Source: Stenotrophomonas maltophilia
Lineage (GTDB): Bacteria > Pseudomonadota > Gammaproteobacteria > Xanthomonadales > Xanthomonadaceae
DNA length: 64,000 nt
Reading direction: 5' to 3'
Assembly: GCF_039555535.1 (NCBI RefSeq)
Contig: NZ_CP154630.1
Coordinates: 1,749,001-1,813,000 of the forward strand
This document shows positions 1 through 8,600 of the stretch, one piece after another. Positions within the stretch are counted from its first letter, which is position 1; each line of letters begins with the position of its first letter. Made by a program: the position numbers and the translations under genes. The notes under the pieces were generated by a model. That model was not told the origin of the DNA. It worked only from the letters and a program-made list of their open reading frames with translations, and did no database searches.

Positions 1-75
1 TTCTTCTTCGTGCCGATGCAGTGGGCCGCGCTGGTTCTGGTGGCAGTGTGCATAGTGGTTGCGCTGCTGCGCTGA
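1..75 (+). CDS. C-terminal end of an unidentified membrane protein (partial)
   Basis: The first 24 codons read open from the window edge to a TGA. They encode a very hydrophobic tail that begins FFFVPMQW and ends VVALLR, consistent with a final transmembrane helix and a short basic end. The rest of the gene lies outside the window, so no function can be given. It is transcribed toward the efflux operon that follows on the opposite strand; the two converge over palindromic repeats and a terminator. Confidence 0.5.
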   Translation, partial: FFFVPMQWAALVLVAVCIVVALLR

Positions 76-92
76 GACGTTGCCCTGGAGAG

Positions 93-193
93 CGCCAACC
101 GAGGTTGGCGGCTACCGGGCATGCCGTTGCTCTGGTGGATGCCAACCTTCGGGCATGTCCTTGCTCTGGTAGATGCCAACCTTGGTTGGCATG
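93..193. repeat. SMAG-type palindromic repeats (three copies)
   Basis: Three short palindromes built on GCCAACC/GGTTGGC arms lie between the convergent genes. One is at about 94-115 in reverse orientation (ending GGCTACC), a degenerate one at about 135-157 has GTGG at its head, and a clean one at 169-192 starts with GTAG. This is the layout of the SMAG (GTAG-headed) REP family of S. maltophilia. They sit downstream of both flanking genes, the usual place for such elements. Confidence 0.8.
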
Positions 194-210
194 GATTCAA
201 AAGCGGCAAG

Positions 211-243
211 AAAAAAGGCCCCGGATCGCTCCGGGGCCTTTCT
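211..243 (-). terminator. Intrinsic terminator of the efflux operon
   Basis: A perfect 12-bp stem (214-225 paired with 230-241) with a TCGC loop is followed on the minus strand by a run of T residues (211-216). It lies just past the stop of the RND gene at 264. Confidence 0.9.
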
Positions 244-263
244 CGTTTCAGCTCACGACCAGA

Positions 264-3200
264 TCAACGATCCGGACGGTGTGCAGCATCCGCGTCCCGC
301 TGGCGTTCCATGAACTCCTTCGACGGTTCATCCAGCTTGTCGCCCAGCATGCGGCGCACGACCACGAAGAACACCGGGATCATCAGCAGGCCGAGCAGGG
401 TGGCGAACAGCATGCCGCCGATCACGCCGGTACCGATGGCGTGGCGGGAGTTGGCGCCGGCGCCGGTGGAGATCGCCATCGGGATCACGCCCATGATGAA
501 CGCAAACGAGGTCATCAGGATCGGGCGGAAACGCAGGCGGGCCGCCTCGATCGTGGCATCGCGCAGGTTCTTGCCGGCTGCACGCTGCTCCACCGCGAAC
601 TCCACGATCAGGATCGCGTTCTTCGCCGCCAGGCCGATCACGGTGATCAGGCCGATCTTGAAGAACAGATCGTTGGGCAGGCCACGCAGCATCGACAGGC
701 CCAGTGCACCCAGCACGCCCAGCGGCACCACCAGCAGCACAGCCACCGGGATCGACCAGCTTTCATACAGCGCGGCCAGGCACAGGAACACCACCACGAT
801 GGACAGCACCAGCAGCAGGGTCGCGGCGTTGCCGGCCAGGATTTCCTGGTAGGACATGCCGGACCAGTCGTAGCCGAAGCCGGCCGGCAGGTCGTCGTTG
901 ACGATGCCTTCCATGGTCTGCATCGCTTCACCCGAGCTGGTGCCCGGCGCCTGCGAACCGACGATGTTGATCGCCGAGTAGCCGTTGTAACGGCTCAGCG
1001 ACGGCGGCGCCGACACCCATTCGGACTTGACCACCGTGTTGAGCGGGATCATCGCGTTGGTGCCGTCGGCATTGGTGGTCAGGCTGGACGGGCTGTAGAA
1101 GCTCTTCAGCGACTCCTGGCCGGTGCGGTAGGGACCATCGGCCTGCATGGTCACCCGCTTGATGCGGCCTTCGTAGAAGAAGTCGTTGACGTACACCGGG
1201 GCCAGCATCAGCTGGATGGTGCTGTACACGTCCGACACCGACATGCCCATCGACTGCGCCTGCACGCGGTCCACGTGCAGCTGGAGCTGCGGTGCGTTTT
1301 CCAGGCCGTTCGGGCGTACGCCGACCAGGTGGTCCGGCTTCTGCGCGGCCTGGCCGAGCAGGATGTTGCGGGCCTGGGTCAGCTGCTCGTAACCGGCACC
1401 GCTACGGTCCTGCAGCCACATGTCGAAACCACCGAACTGGCCAAGGCCCTGCACGGTGGGCAGGTTGACCACGAAGATCTGCGCTTCCTTGATGCCGTAG
1501 AACGCGCCGTTCATGTTCTGGATGAACTCCGGCGCGGTGAACTTGCGTTCCTCCCACGGCTTCAGGCGGATGAAGCCCATGCCCACGTTCTCGCCGGAAC
1601 CGACGAAGCTGAAACCGGCGACCTGCAGCATGCCTTCATAACCATCCTGCTTTTCCAGGATGCCACGCATCTGCGCGAACACTTCGTTGGTCTGGCCCTT
1701 GGTCGAGCCCGGCGGCAGCTGCACGATCGCCAGCGCATAGCCCTGGTCTTCTTCCGGCAGGAAGCTGCCCGGCATGCGGGTGAACAGGAAGCCGCACAGT
1801 GCGGTCAGCACCACGAACAGGATCATCCAACGCGGCGCATGGCGCACCGCCGAGGTGATGTGGCCCACATAGGTGTGGCTGATCTTGTCGTAGTACTTGT
1901 TGAAGGTGCGGTAGACGATGTTCGGGTTGTCGTTGTGCGTCGGCTTCAGGAAGGTCGCGCACAGCGCCGGGGTGAAGCCCAGCGCCAGGAACGCCGAGAA
2001 TGCCATCGAAATGGCGATGGTCAGCGCGAACTGCTTGTAGATCTCACCGGCCGCGCCGCCCTGCAGGGCGGACGGAATGAACACCGCGGCCAGCACGACG
2101 GTGATCGCCACCACCGCGCCGGTGATCTGGGTCATCGCCTTCTGCGTGGCCGGCTTCGGCGCCAGGCCTTCCTCGGTCATGATGCGTTCGACGTTCTCGA
2201 TCACTACGATCGCGTCATCGACCACGATGCCGATCGCCAGCACCATCGCGAACAGGGTCAGCTGGTTGATCGTGAAGCCGATCATCCACATGCCCAGGAA
2301 GGTACCGAGCAGGGCAACCGGAATGACCAGGGTCGGGATCAGGGTGGCGCGGAAGTTCTGCAGGAAGATCAGCATCACCAGGAACACGAGGAACACCGCC
2401 TCGAACAGGGTCTTGACCACTTCCTGGATCGAGATCTTGACGAAGGTGGTGCTGTCGTACGGCGAGAACCAGGTGACGCCGGCCGGGAAGCTGGGCTGCA
2501 GTTCGTCCATCTTGGCGCGCACCGCATCGGCCACGTTCAGGGCGTTGGCGCCCGGCAGCAGCTGGATGGCGAAGGCACCGGTCGGCTTGCCGTTGTACTG
2601 GGTATCGAAGCCGTAGTTGTTGGCACCGAAGGCAACGCGGGCGATGTCCTTCAGCAGCACGCGCGAGCCATCAGCATTGGCGCGCAGGATGATGTTCTCG
2701 AACTCCTGCGGCGAGCTGAAGCGGCCTTCGGCCGAGACCGTGGCGGTGAAGTGCTGGCCTTCCGGCGACGGGTCCGAACCCAGCGCACCGGCAGCGAACT
2801 GCACGTTCTGCGCACGCACCGCTGCCAGCACCTGGCTGGCCGACAGGCCGTAGCCCTGCATCTTTTCCGGGTTCAGCCAGATGTTCATGGCGTACTCGGA
2901 ACCGAACTGCTGGGTGCTGCCGACGCCGGGGATACGCGAGACCTGGTCGAGCACGCGCGAACCGACGATGTCGTTCAGGGCATCACGGTTGATGGCCGGC
3001 GTATCGGACTGCAGCGCGATCACCATCAGGAAGCCGGCGTTGGCCTTGGCCACCACCACGCCCTGCTGGGTCACTTCCGATGGCAGTCGGGGCGTGGCCA
3101 GCGAGACCTTGTTCTGCACCTGCACCTGGGCGATGTCCGGATCGGTACCGGTCTCGAAGGTCAGCGTGATCTGCGCACGGCCGTTGGAGGCGGACGAGGA

Positions 3201-3437
3201 ACTGAAATACAGCAGGTGATCGATACCGGTCAGCTGCTGCTCGATCACCTGGGTGACCGATTTTTCAGTGGTGTCCGCACTGGCGCCCGGGTAAGTGGCC
3301 GAGACGGTCACCTGTGGCGGGGCGATGTTGGGATAGGACTCCACGCCCAGGTTGAGGATCGCGATCACGCCGCTGAGCGAGATCAGGATCGCAACCACCC
3401 AGGCGAAGACTGGATGTTCGATGAAAAATTTAGGCAT
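264..3437 (-). CDS. RND-family multidrug efflux transporter (HAE1 type)
   Basis: Inner-membrane proton-driven drug exporter of the AcrB/MexB/Sme family, 1057 residues, the full usual length. The N-terminus (MPKFFIEHPVFAWVVA) is the conserved first helix. The TM4 aspartate pair is visible in GIVVDDAIVVIENVERI, and the duplicated 12-helix/periplasmic-loop layout is intact. It starts 15 bases after the stop of the membrane fusion protein and ends before a strong terminator, so it is the last gene of a tetR-MFP-RND operon. There is no outer-membrane factor gene, so it must use a channel encoded elsewhere, such as TolC. It is one of the Sme-type pumps without its own OMF, possibly SmeGH, but I cannot settle which one by eye. 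Family certain; substrate unknown. Confidence 0.95.
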   Translation of the reverse strand: MPKFFIEHPVFAWVVAILISLSGVIAILNLGVESYPNIAPPQVTVSATYPGASADTTEKSVTQVIEQQLTGIDHLLYFSSSSASNGRAQITLTFETGTDPDIAQVQVQNKVSLATPRLPSEVTQQGVVVAKANAGFLMVIALQSDTPAINRDALNDIVGSRVLDQVSRIPGVGSTQQFGSEYAMNIWLNPEKMQGYGLSASQVLAAVRAQNVQFAAGALGSDPSPEGQHFTATVSAEGRFSSPQEFENIILRANADGSRVLLKDIARVAFGANNYGFDTQYNGKPTGAFAIQLLPGANALNVADAVRAKMDELQPSFPAGVTWFSPYDSTTFVKISIQEVVKTLFEAVFLVFLVMLIFLQNFRATLIPTLVIPVALLGTFLGMWMIGFTINQLTLFAMVLAIGIVVDDAIVVIENVERIMTEEGLAPKPATQKAMTQITGAVVAITVVLAAVFIPSALQGGAAGEIYKQFALTIAISMAFSAFLALGFTPALCATFLKPTHNDNPNIVYRTFNKYYDKISHTYVGHITSAVRHAPRWMILFVVLTALCGFLFTRMPGSFLPEEDQGYALAIVQLPPGSTKGQTNEVFAQMRGILEKQDGYEGMLQVAGFSFVGSGENVGMGFIRLKPWEERKFTAPEFIQNMNGAFYGIKEAQIFVVNLPTVQGLGQFGGFDMWLQDRSGAGYEQLTQARNILLGQAAQKPDHLVGVRPNGLENAPQLQLHVDRVQAQSMGMSVSDVYSTIQLMLAPVYVNDFFYEGRIKRVTMQADGPYRTGQESLKSFYSPSSLTTNADGTNAMIPLNTVVKSEWVSAPPSLSRYNGYSAINIVGSQAPGTSSGEAMQTMEGIVNDDLPAGFGYDWSGMSYQEILAGNAATLLLVLSIVVVFLCLAALYESWSIPVAVLLVVPLGVLGALGLSMLRGLPNDLFFKIGLITVIGLAAKNAILIVEFAVEQRAAGKNLRDATIEAARLRFRPILMTSFAFIMGVIPMAISTGAGANSRHAIGTGVIGGMLFATLLGLLMIPVFFVVVRRMLGDKLDEPSKEFMERQRDADAAHRPDR

Positions 3438-3452
3438 GACGGAAGGTTCCCG

Positions 3453-4721
3453 TTACTGCTTGTTCGAATCGGTGACGGCGGGCTTGGCCGCATCGGCCTG
3501 CTCGGGCTTGGCTGCGTCGGCCGGTGCCTTGCCTGCGGCCGGTGCCGCGCCCGCAGGAGCGGCGCCGCCCGCGGCAGGCTTGCCGTTGGCGTCCTGCCCC
3601 GGGGTCCACGGCTTGGCCACCGCCGGTGCACCTTCCTTGACCTTCTGCACGCCGGCCACGATCACCTTGTCACCGGCGGCCAGGCCGTCGCTGACCAGCC
3701 AGTTGCCGTTCTGTGCGCCATCGGTCTTCACATTCTTGCGCACGACCTTGCCGTCGGCGCCGACCACCATCACGTAGCCGCCGGTGGTGTCTCGCAGCAG
3801 GGCCTGCTGCGGCACCAGGAAGGCGTTGTTGCGCTCGCCCAGGTTGGCCTGGAAGCTGACGAAGGCACCGGGCAGCAGGATCTGCTGCGGGTTCGGCAGC
3901 AGCGCACGCAGCGACACCGCGCCGGTGGCCGGATCGACCGTGGTCGAAGAGAAGTCCAGCGTGCCCGGCTCGCTGTAGGTGCTGCCATCGGCCAGCTTCA
4001 CGGCCACCGTGGCCTTGCCGTCGCCGGACAGCGCCAGCGCGCCCTTGGCCTGCTGCGCACGCAGCTGGGTCAGCTCATCCACGCTGAGCGAGAAGTTCAC
4101 ATACAGCGGGTCGAGCTGGTCGACGGTGGTCAGCAGGGTCACATCGCCCTGGCCGACCAGCGCGCCCTCGGTGACCTGCTGCTTGTTGGCCACGCCACTG
4201 ATCGGCGCAGTCACCTCGGCGTAGCCCAGGTTGATCCGCGAGGAGGTCACTGCCGCTTCGGCCTGCTTGACCGCAGCCAGCGCGGTACGTTCGGCCGATT
4301 CGGCGTTGTCCAGGTCGGACTTGGAGACGAACTGCTGCGGCGCCAGGGAGCGGGCGCGATCAGCGGCCACCTTGGCATTGGCGTAGGTGGCGCGGGCCGA
4401 GGCCAGCTGTGCTTCGGAGGCGTTGAGCGAGGCGCGCAGCGGCGCCGGGTCGATCAGGAACAGGGTCTGGCCCTGCTTCACCTGCGAGCCTTCCTGGTAG
4501 ACGCGCTTGAGCAGCACGCCCGGCACGCGCGCGCGGACGTCGGCGCTGCGGAACGGCGACAGGCGGCCGACCAGCTCGCGCTGCAGCGGCAGGGTCTGCG
4601 GCTTGGCGTCGATCACGCCCACCTCCGGCGGCGGGGGCATCTGCTGTTCCGGCTTCTTGCAGGCAGCCAGCGCGACAGCAACGGCGCACGTCAAGGCAAG
4701 GGTGCGGAGTGGGGCGGTCAT
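3453..4721 (-). CDS. RND efflux periplasmic adaptor (membrane fusion) lipoprotein
   Basis: Periplasmic adaptor that couples the RND pump to an outer-membrane channel; 422 residues. A signal peptide ends in a lipobox, L18-A-A-C21, so the mature protein should be lipid-anchored. After this come the lipoyl half-motifs around VRARVPGVLLKRVYQEGSQV, an alpha-helical hairpin (about residues 100-170), the second lipoyl half (LGYAEVTAPISGVA) and beta-barrel domains. The last 50 or so residues are an Ala/Pro/Lys-rich tail that looks unstructured. Its ATG shares one base with the stop of the upstream tetR gene (TGATG), so the two are probably translationally coupled. The pump gene follows after 15 bases. 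Confidence 0.95.
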   Translation of the reverse strand: MTAPLRTLALTCAVAVALAACKKPEQQMPPPPEVGVIDAKPQTLPLQRELVGRLSPFRSADVRARVPGVLLKRVYQEGSQVKQGQTLFLIDPAPLRASLNASEAQLASARATYANAKVAADRARSLAPQQFVSKSDLDNAESAERTALAAVKQAEAAVTSSRINLGYAEVTAPISGVANKQQVTEGALVGQGDVTLLTTVDQLDPLYVNFSLSVDELTQLRAQQAKGALALSGDGKATVAVKLADGSTYSEPGTLDFSSTTVDPATGAVSLRALLPNPQQILLPGAFVSFQANLGERNNAFLVPQQALLRDTTGGYVMVVGADGKVVRKNVKTDGAQNGNWLVSDGLAAGDKVIVAGVQKVKEGAPAVAKPWTPGQDANGKPAAGGAAPAGAAPAAGKAPADAAKPEQADAAKPAVTDSNKQ

Positions 4722-5377
4722 CAGGAGGAACTCCGGGGTTGGTTTGTAGGAGGGGCCGGCAACGGCTGTGGCGCGAATGCGCGCAGGAAGCTGTCGACGG
4801 AGAACTCTGCCCAGCGCCGACGCAGCAGCGCGTCATCACGATGGGGGGTATGGAAGCGCTGTTTGTCGAAATCCTGACCGGCGATCATGCTCAGCAGCAG
4901 TTCGGCCATGAAGTGCGGGTCGTCATGCCGGAGCTGGCCACGCATGCAAACGGTTTCAATCCATTCAGCAAGATGAAGCGTCAGCGCGCCGGCGCCATGC
5001 CGGTACAGCGTACGCGCCTCTTCGGGAAACTGGGCCGCGTCGGCAGCGATCAGCCGGCAGGCCTGTCCTACGTGCGGTTGGTTGAAATGCTCCAGGAAGT
5101 CGGTGGCGAACTGGAGCAGGCTGGCACGCAGGTCGTCAGTGCGGAGTGCACGGACCATGGCGCCAGTGGCGTGGCCGACATGGCGCTGCATCACCCGGCG
5201 CAACAGATCCTGCTTGCTGCCATAGCGCGAGTACAGGGTCTGCTTGGAGCAGCCGGCGTGCTGGGCCACCGCCTCCATGCTCATCTGCATGCCCTGCTGG
5301 GCCAGCAGTTCGCGTACGGCGTCGAACACACGCTCATCGCGTGCATCGAGGGCAACGGGTAGGTAAGCCGGGTTCAC
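4721..5377 (-). CDS. TetR-family repressor of the efflux operon
   Basis: TetR/AcrR-type regulator with an N-terminal helix-turn-helix (MEAVAQHAGCSKQTLYSRYGS) and a C-terminal ligand-binding part ending in a Pro-rich tail. It is the first gene of the operon and overlaps the adaptor gene by one base, so it is probably co-transcribed with the pump and autoregulated. The frame stays open to an ATG at 5419 and further to 5533. I prefer the GTG at 5377 because a 16-bp palindrome with a TATAGT -10-like core lies at 5382-5397, immediately upstream of it; the longer reading would place this operator inside the coding sequence. Neither start has a convincing Shine-Dalgarno sequence, so a leaderless message is possible. 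Family certain, start uncertain. Confidence 0.85.
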   Translation of the reverse strand: MNPAYLPVALDARDERVFDAVRELLAQQGMQMSMEAVAQHAGCSKQTLYSRYGSKQDLLRRVMQRHVGHATGAMVRALRTDDLRASLLQFATDFLEHFNQPHVGQACRLIAADAAQFPEEARTLYRHGAGALTLHLAEWIETVCMRGQLRHDDPHFMAELLLSMIAGQDFDKQRFHTPHRDDALLRRRWAEFSVDSFLRAFAPQPLPAPPTNQPRSSS

Positions 5378-5381
5378 GCGG

Positions 5382-5397
5382 TGGACTATACCGTCCA
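5382..5397 (-). promoter_or_regulatory. Candidate TetR operator / -10 region of the efflux operon
   Basis: The 16-bp dyad TGGACTATACCGTCCA has TGGAC/GTCCA arms. Read on the minus strand it contains TATAGT, a good -10 element, seven bases before the GTG at 5377. Efflux-associated TetR proteins often bind dyads with TATAC/GTCCA features. No good -35 element is visible. The operator role is inferred. Confidence 0.5.
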
Positions 5398-5627
5398 GTT
5401 CAGGATTGTGGAATCGCATCGGCGTCGCCGCGTGTGTCTTCCGGTAACACGTTTTGCCGATCCTGTCGGCAGTGCTGAAACAGGTGCCAGCACCGTACCG
5501 GTGCGAACTGAATAGGCGTCTAAACCGCAGCAAACCCGAATCTGCTTATTCCGTCCTGCAGCAAGGCCTTTTCGTGCGGTAGGGCTACAATTTCATTTTC
5601 CCAACTGAGCAAGCGCATCGCTCTGCC

Positions 5628-8600
5628 ATGAAACCGCAAAAAACCGCAGCCAAGACCGTGAAAAACAAGACCAAACCAGCAGAGTCGGAGGTCGCAGTGA
5701 CCGCTGGTTTCTCCCTGGAGCCGGTGTACACGGCATTGCGCAAGCGCTACCCCGCGGCCGCACAGGCCGAAGCAGTGGCCTTCGCCACTGACTTCTACAA
5801 GCGCATGGAGTCGGACGAGTTCCCGCACCACAGCGCTGAAGAGTGGGCCGCTCTCGCGGCTGAGACGCTGGAATTCGCCCGTGCCCGCAAGGCCGGCAAG
5901 GCCAACGTCCGCGTGTTCAATCCGACCGCGAAGGCCAATGGTTGGGAATCGCCGCACACCGTGCTGCAGATCGTCAACGACGACATGCCGTTCCTCGTCG
6001 ATACCGTCACCATGTCGCTGGCCGAACAGGGCGTGGGCGTCCACGTGCTGGGCCACCCGGTGCTGCGTTTCACCCGCGACAAGGCCGGCAAGCTGGTCAA
6101 GGTCGGCGAGGGTGATGCCGAGTCGGTGATGCTGCTGGAGATCGACCGCCAGCCGGCCGAAGCCATGGCCGCCATCGAACAGGCCATCAACAAGGCGCTG
6201 GACGAAGTGCGCGCGATCGTGCGCGACTGGCAGCCGATGAAGGACAAGGCGCTGGCACTGGCCGACGACCTGGGCAAGCGCCAGCTGCCGGTCGACGATG
6301 CCTCGCGCAAGGAAGCACAGGAATTCCTGCGCTGGGCCGCCGACAACCACTTCACCTTCTTCGGCTACCGCGAGTACCGCGTCGAGAAGCAGGGCAAGGA
6401 AGAGGTGCTGGCGCCGCTGAACGACACCGGCCTGGGCCTGATGCGCGGCAAGGACAAGTCCGCCGCCCGTCCGGTCAAGACGCTGGCCGCGCAGGGCCTG
6501 AACACCACGTCCGGTTTGAAGGATGCGCTGATCCTGACCAAGACCAATGCCCGTTCGCGCGTGCACCGCGCCGGCTACATGGACTACATCGGCGTGCTGG
6601 AGTTCGACGCCAAGGGCAAGATCATCGGCGAGCAGCGTTTCCTCGGCCTGTTCACCTCCAGCGCCTACAACCGCCGCCCGTGGGAAATCCCGCTGGTGCG
6701 CCAGCGCCACGAGCACGTGATGAAGCAGTCCGGGCTGGCCCCGGCCAGCCACAGTGGCAAGGCCCTGCGCCATATCCTGGAAACCCTGCCGCGCGAAGAA
6801 CTGTTCCAGTCCAGCGAGGACGAACTGTTCCGCACCGCGATGGGCGTGCTGGGCCTGCAGGAACGCGTGCGCAGCCGCCTGTTCCTGCGGCGCGACAAAT
6901 ACAGCCGTTTCATCTCCGCGCTGGTCTACCTGCCGCGCGAGCGCTTCAACACCGACGTGCGCCTGCGCATCGAAGCGATGCTGAAGGACGCGCTGCACGG
7001 CGAGTTCGTCGACAGCTCGGTGGTGCTGGGCGAATCGCCGCTGGCGCAGGTGCACCTGATCGTGCGCCCGAAGCCGGGTGAAATGCTCGACGTCGATACC
7101 GCCGAACTGGAGCAGAAGCTGGCCCAGGTGCTGCGCAACTGGCAGGACGACCTGCGCGAAGCGCTGGTGAGCCGCCACGGCGAGACCGAAGGCCTGCGCA
7201 TCGCCGCCCGCATCGGCAAGGCGCTGCCGGCCGGCTACATCGAAGACAACAGCACCGCGGTTGCCGCCAACGATGTCAGCCAGCTCGACGCCCTGACCGG
7301 CCCGGACGACCTGCGCCTCAGCCTGCAGGCCGTGCCGCGCGAAAGCGGCGATGGCCTGCGCCTGAAGCTGTATCGCCAGCTCGACGACATTCCGCTGTCG
7401 GACGCGCTGCCGATGATGGAAAACATGGGCCTGCGGGTGATCGCCGAGCGTCCGTACCGCCTGTCGGTCGACAACGCGCCGGTGTATGTGCAGGACTTCG
7501 AGGTCGAATCGACCGCCGGTGCGATCGATGCCGCCAGCGTCGATGAAGCCTTCGGCGAGACCTTCGCCCGCGTCTGGCACGGCGATGCCGAGAACGACGG
7601 CTTCAACCGCCTGGTGCTGGCCGCTGGCCTGCACTGGCGCCAGGTCGCGATGCTGCGTGGCTACTGCAAGTACCTGCTGCAGACCGGCGTGCCGTTCTCG
7701 CAGGCCTACGTGGAAGGCACCTTCGCGCGCTACCCGCTGCTGGCCCGCCTTCTGGTCGAACTGTTCGAAGCGCGCTTCGATCCGGCCACCGGTCATGAAA
7801 GCAAGGAAGACATCGCCGCTGGCCAGGCCCAGCTGAAGGCCCACCTCGATGTGCTGGCTGCCGGCGACGAGGCCACCCTGAAGGTGCTCAAGACCGTGGT
7901 CGACGCCCGCAAGGGTGACCGCGATGCGCAGATGCAGGCCGCGCGCGATGCGCTGCTGAAGCTGATGGACCGCGTGTCCAGCCTGGACGAGGACCGCATC
8001 CTGCGCTCGTTCATGGGCGTGATCGACGCGACCCTGCGCACCAGCTACTACCAGACCGATGCCAACGGCCAGCACGGCCATGTCATCAGCTTCAAGTTCG
8101 ATTCGGCGCTGGTGCCGGACCTGCCGAAGCCGCGTCCGTACCGCGAAATCTTCGTCTACGGCCCGCGCGTGGAAGGTACCCACCTGCGCTTCGGCGCCGT
8201 GGCCCGTGGCGGCCTGCGCTGGTCGGATCGTCGCGAAGACTTCCGCACCGAGGTGCTGGGCCTGGTCAAGGCGCAGATGGTCAAGAACACCGTCATCGTC
8301 CCGGTCGGCGCCAAGGGCGGCTTCTTCGCCAAGACCCCGCCGGTGAACGGCGACCGTGATGCGGTGTTCGCCAACGGCGTGGCCTGCTACAAGCTGTTCA
8401 TCCAGGGCCTGCTGGACATCACCGACAACATCGTCAACAACAAGATCGTGCCGCCGGTGGATGTCGTGCGCCACGACATGGACGATCCGTACCTGGTGGT
8501 GGCGGCCGACAAGGGCACCGCGACCTTCTCCGACATCGCCAACGGCCTGGCCATCGCGCACGGCTTCTGGATGGGCGATGCGTTCGCTTCCGGCGGTTCG

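Noticed and set aside
264..4721. Naming the pump a specific Sme system (for example SmeGH)
   Set aside because: The architecture fits, but without sequence comparison to each known pump the assignment would be a guess, so only the family is given.
21..4877. 1618-codon open frame on the plus strand over the efflux operon
   Set aside because: It is the antisense shadow of the RND and adaptor genes in GC-rich DNA, full of His/Arg/Gln low-complexity sequence with no domain; the minus-strand products are unmistakable.
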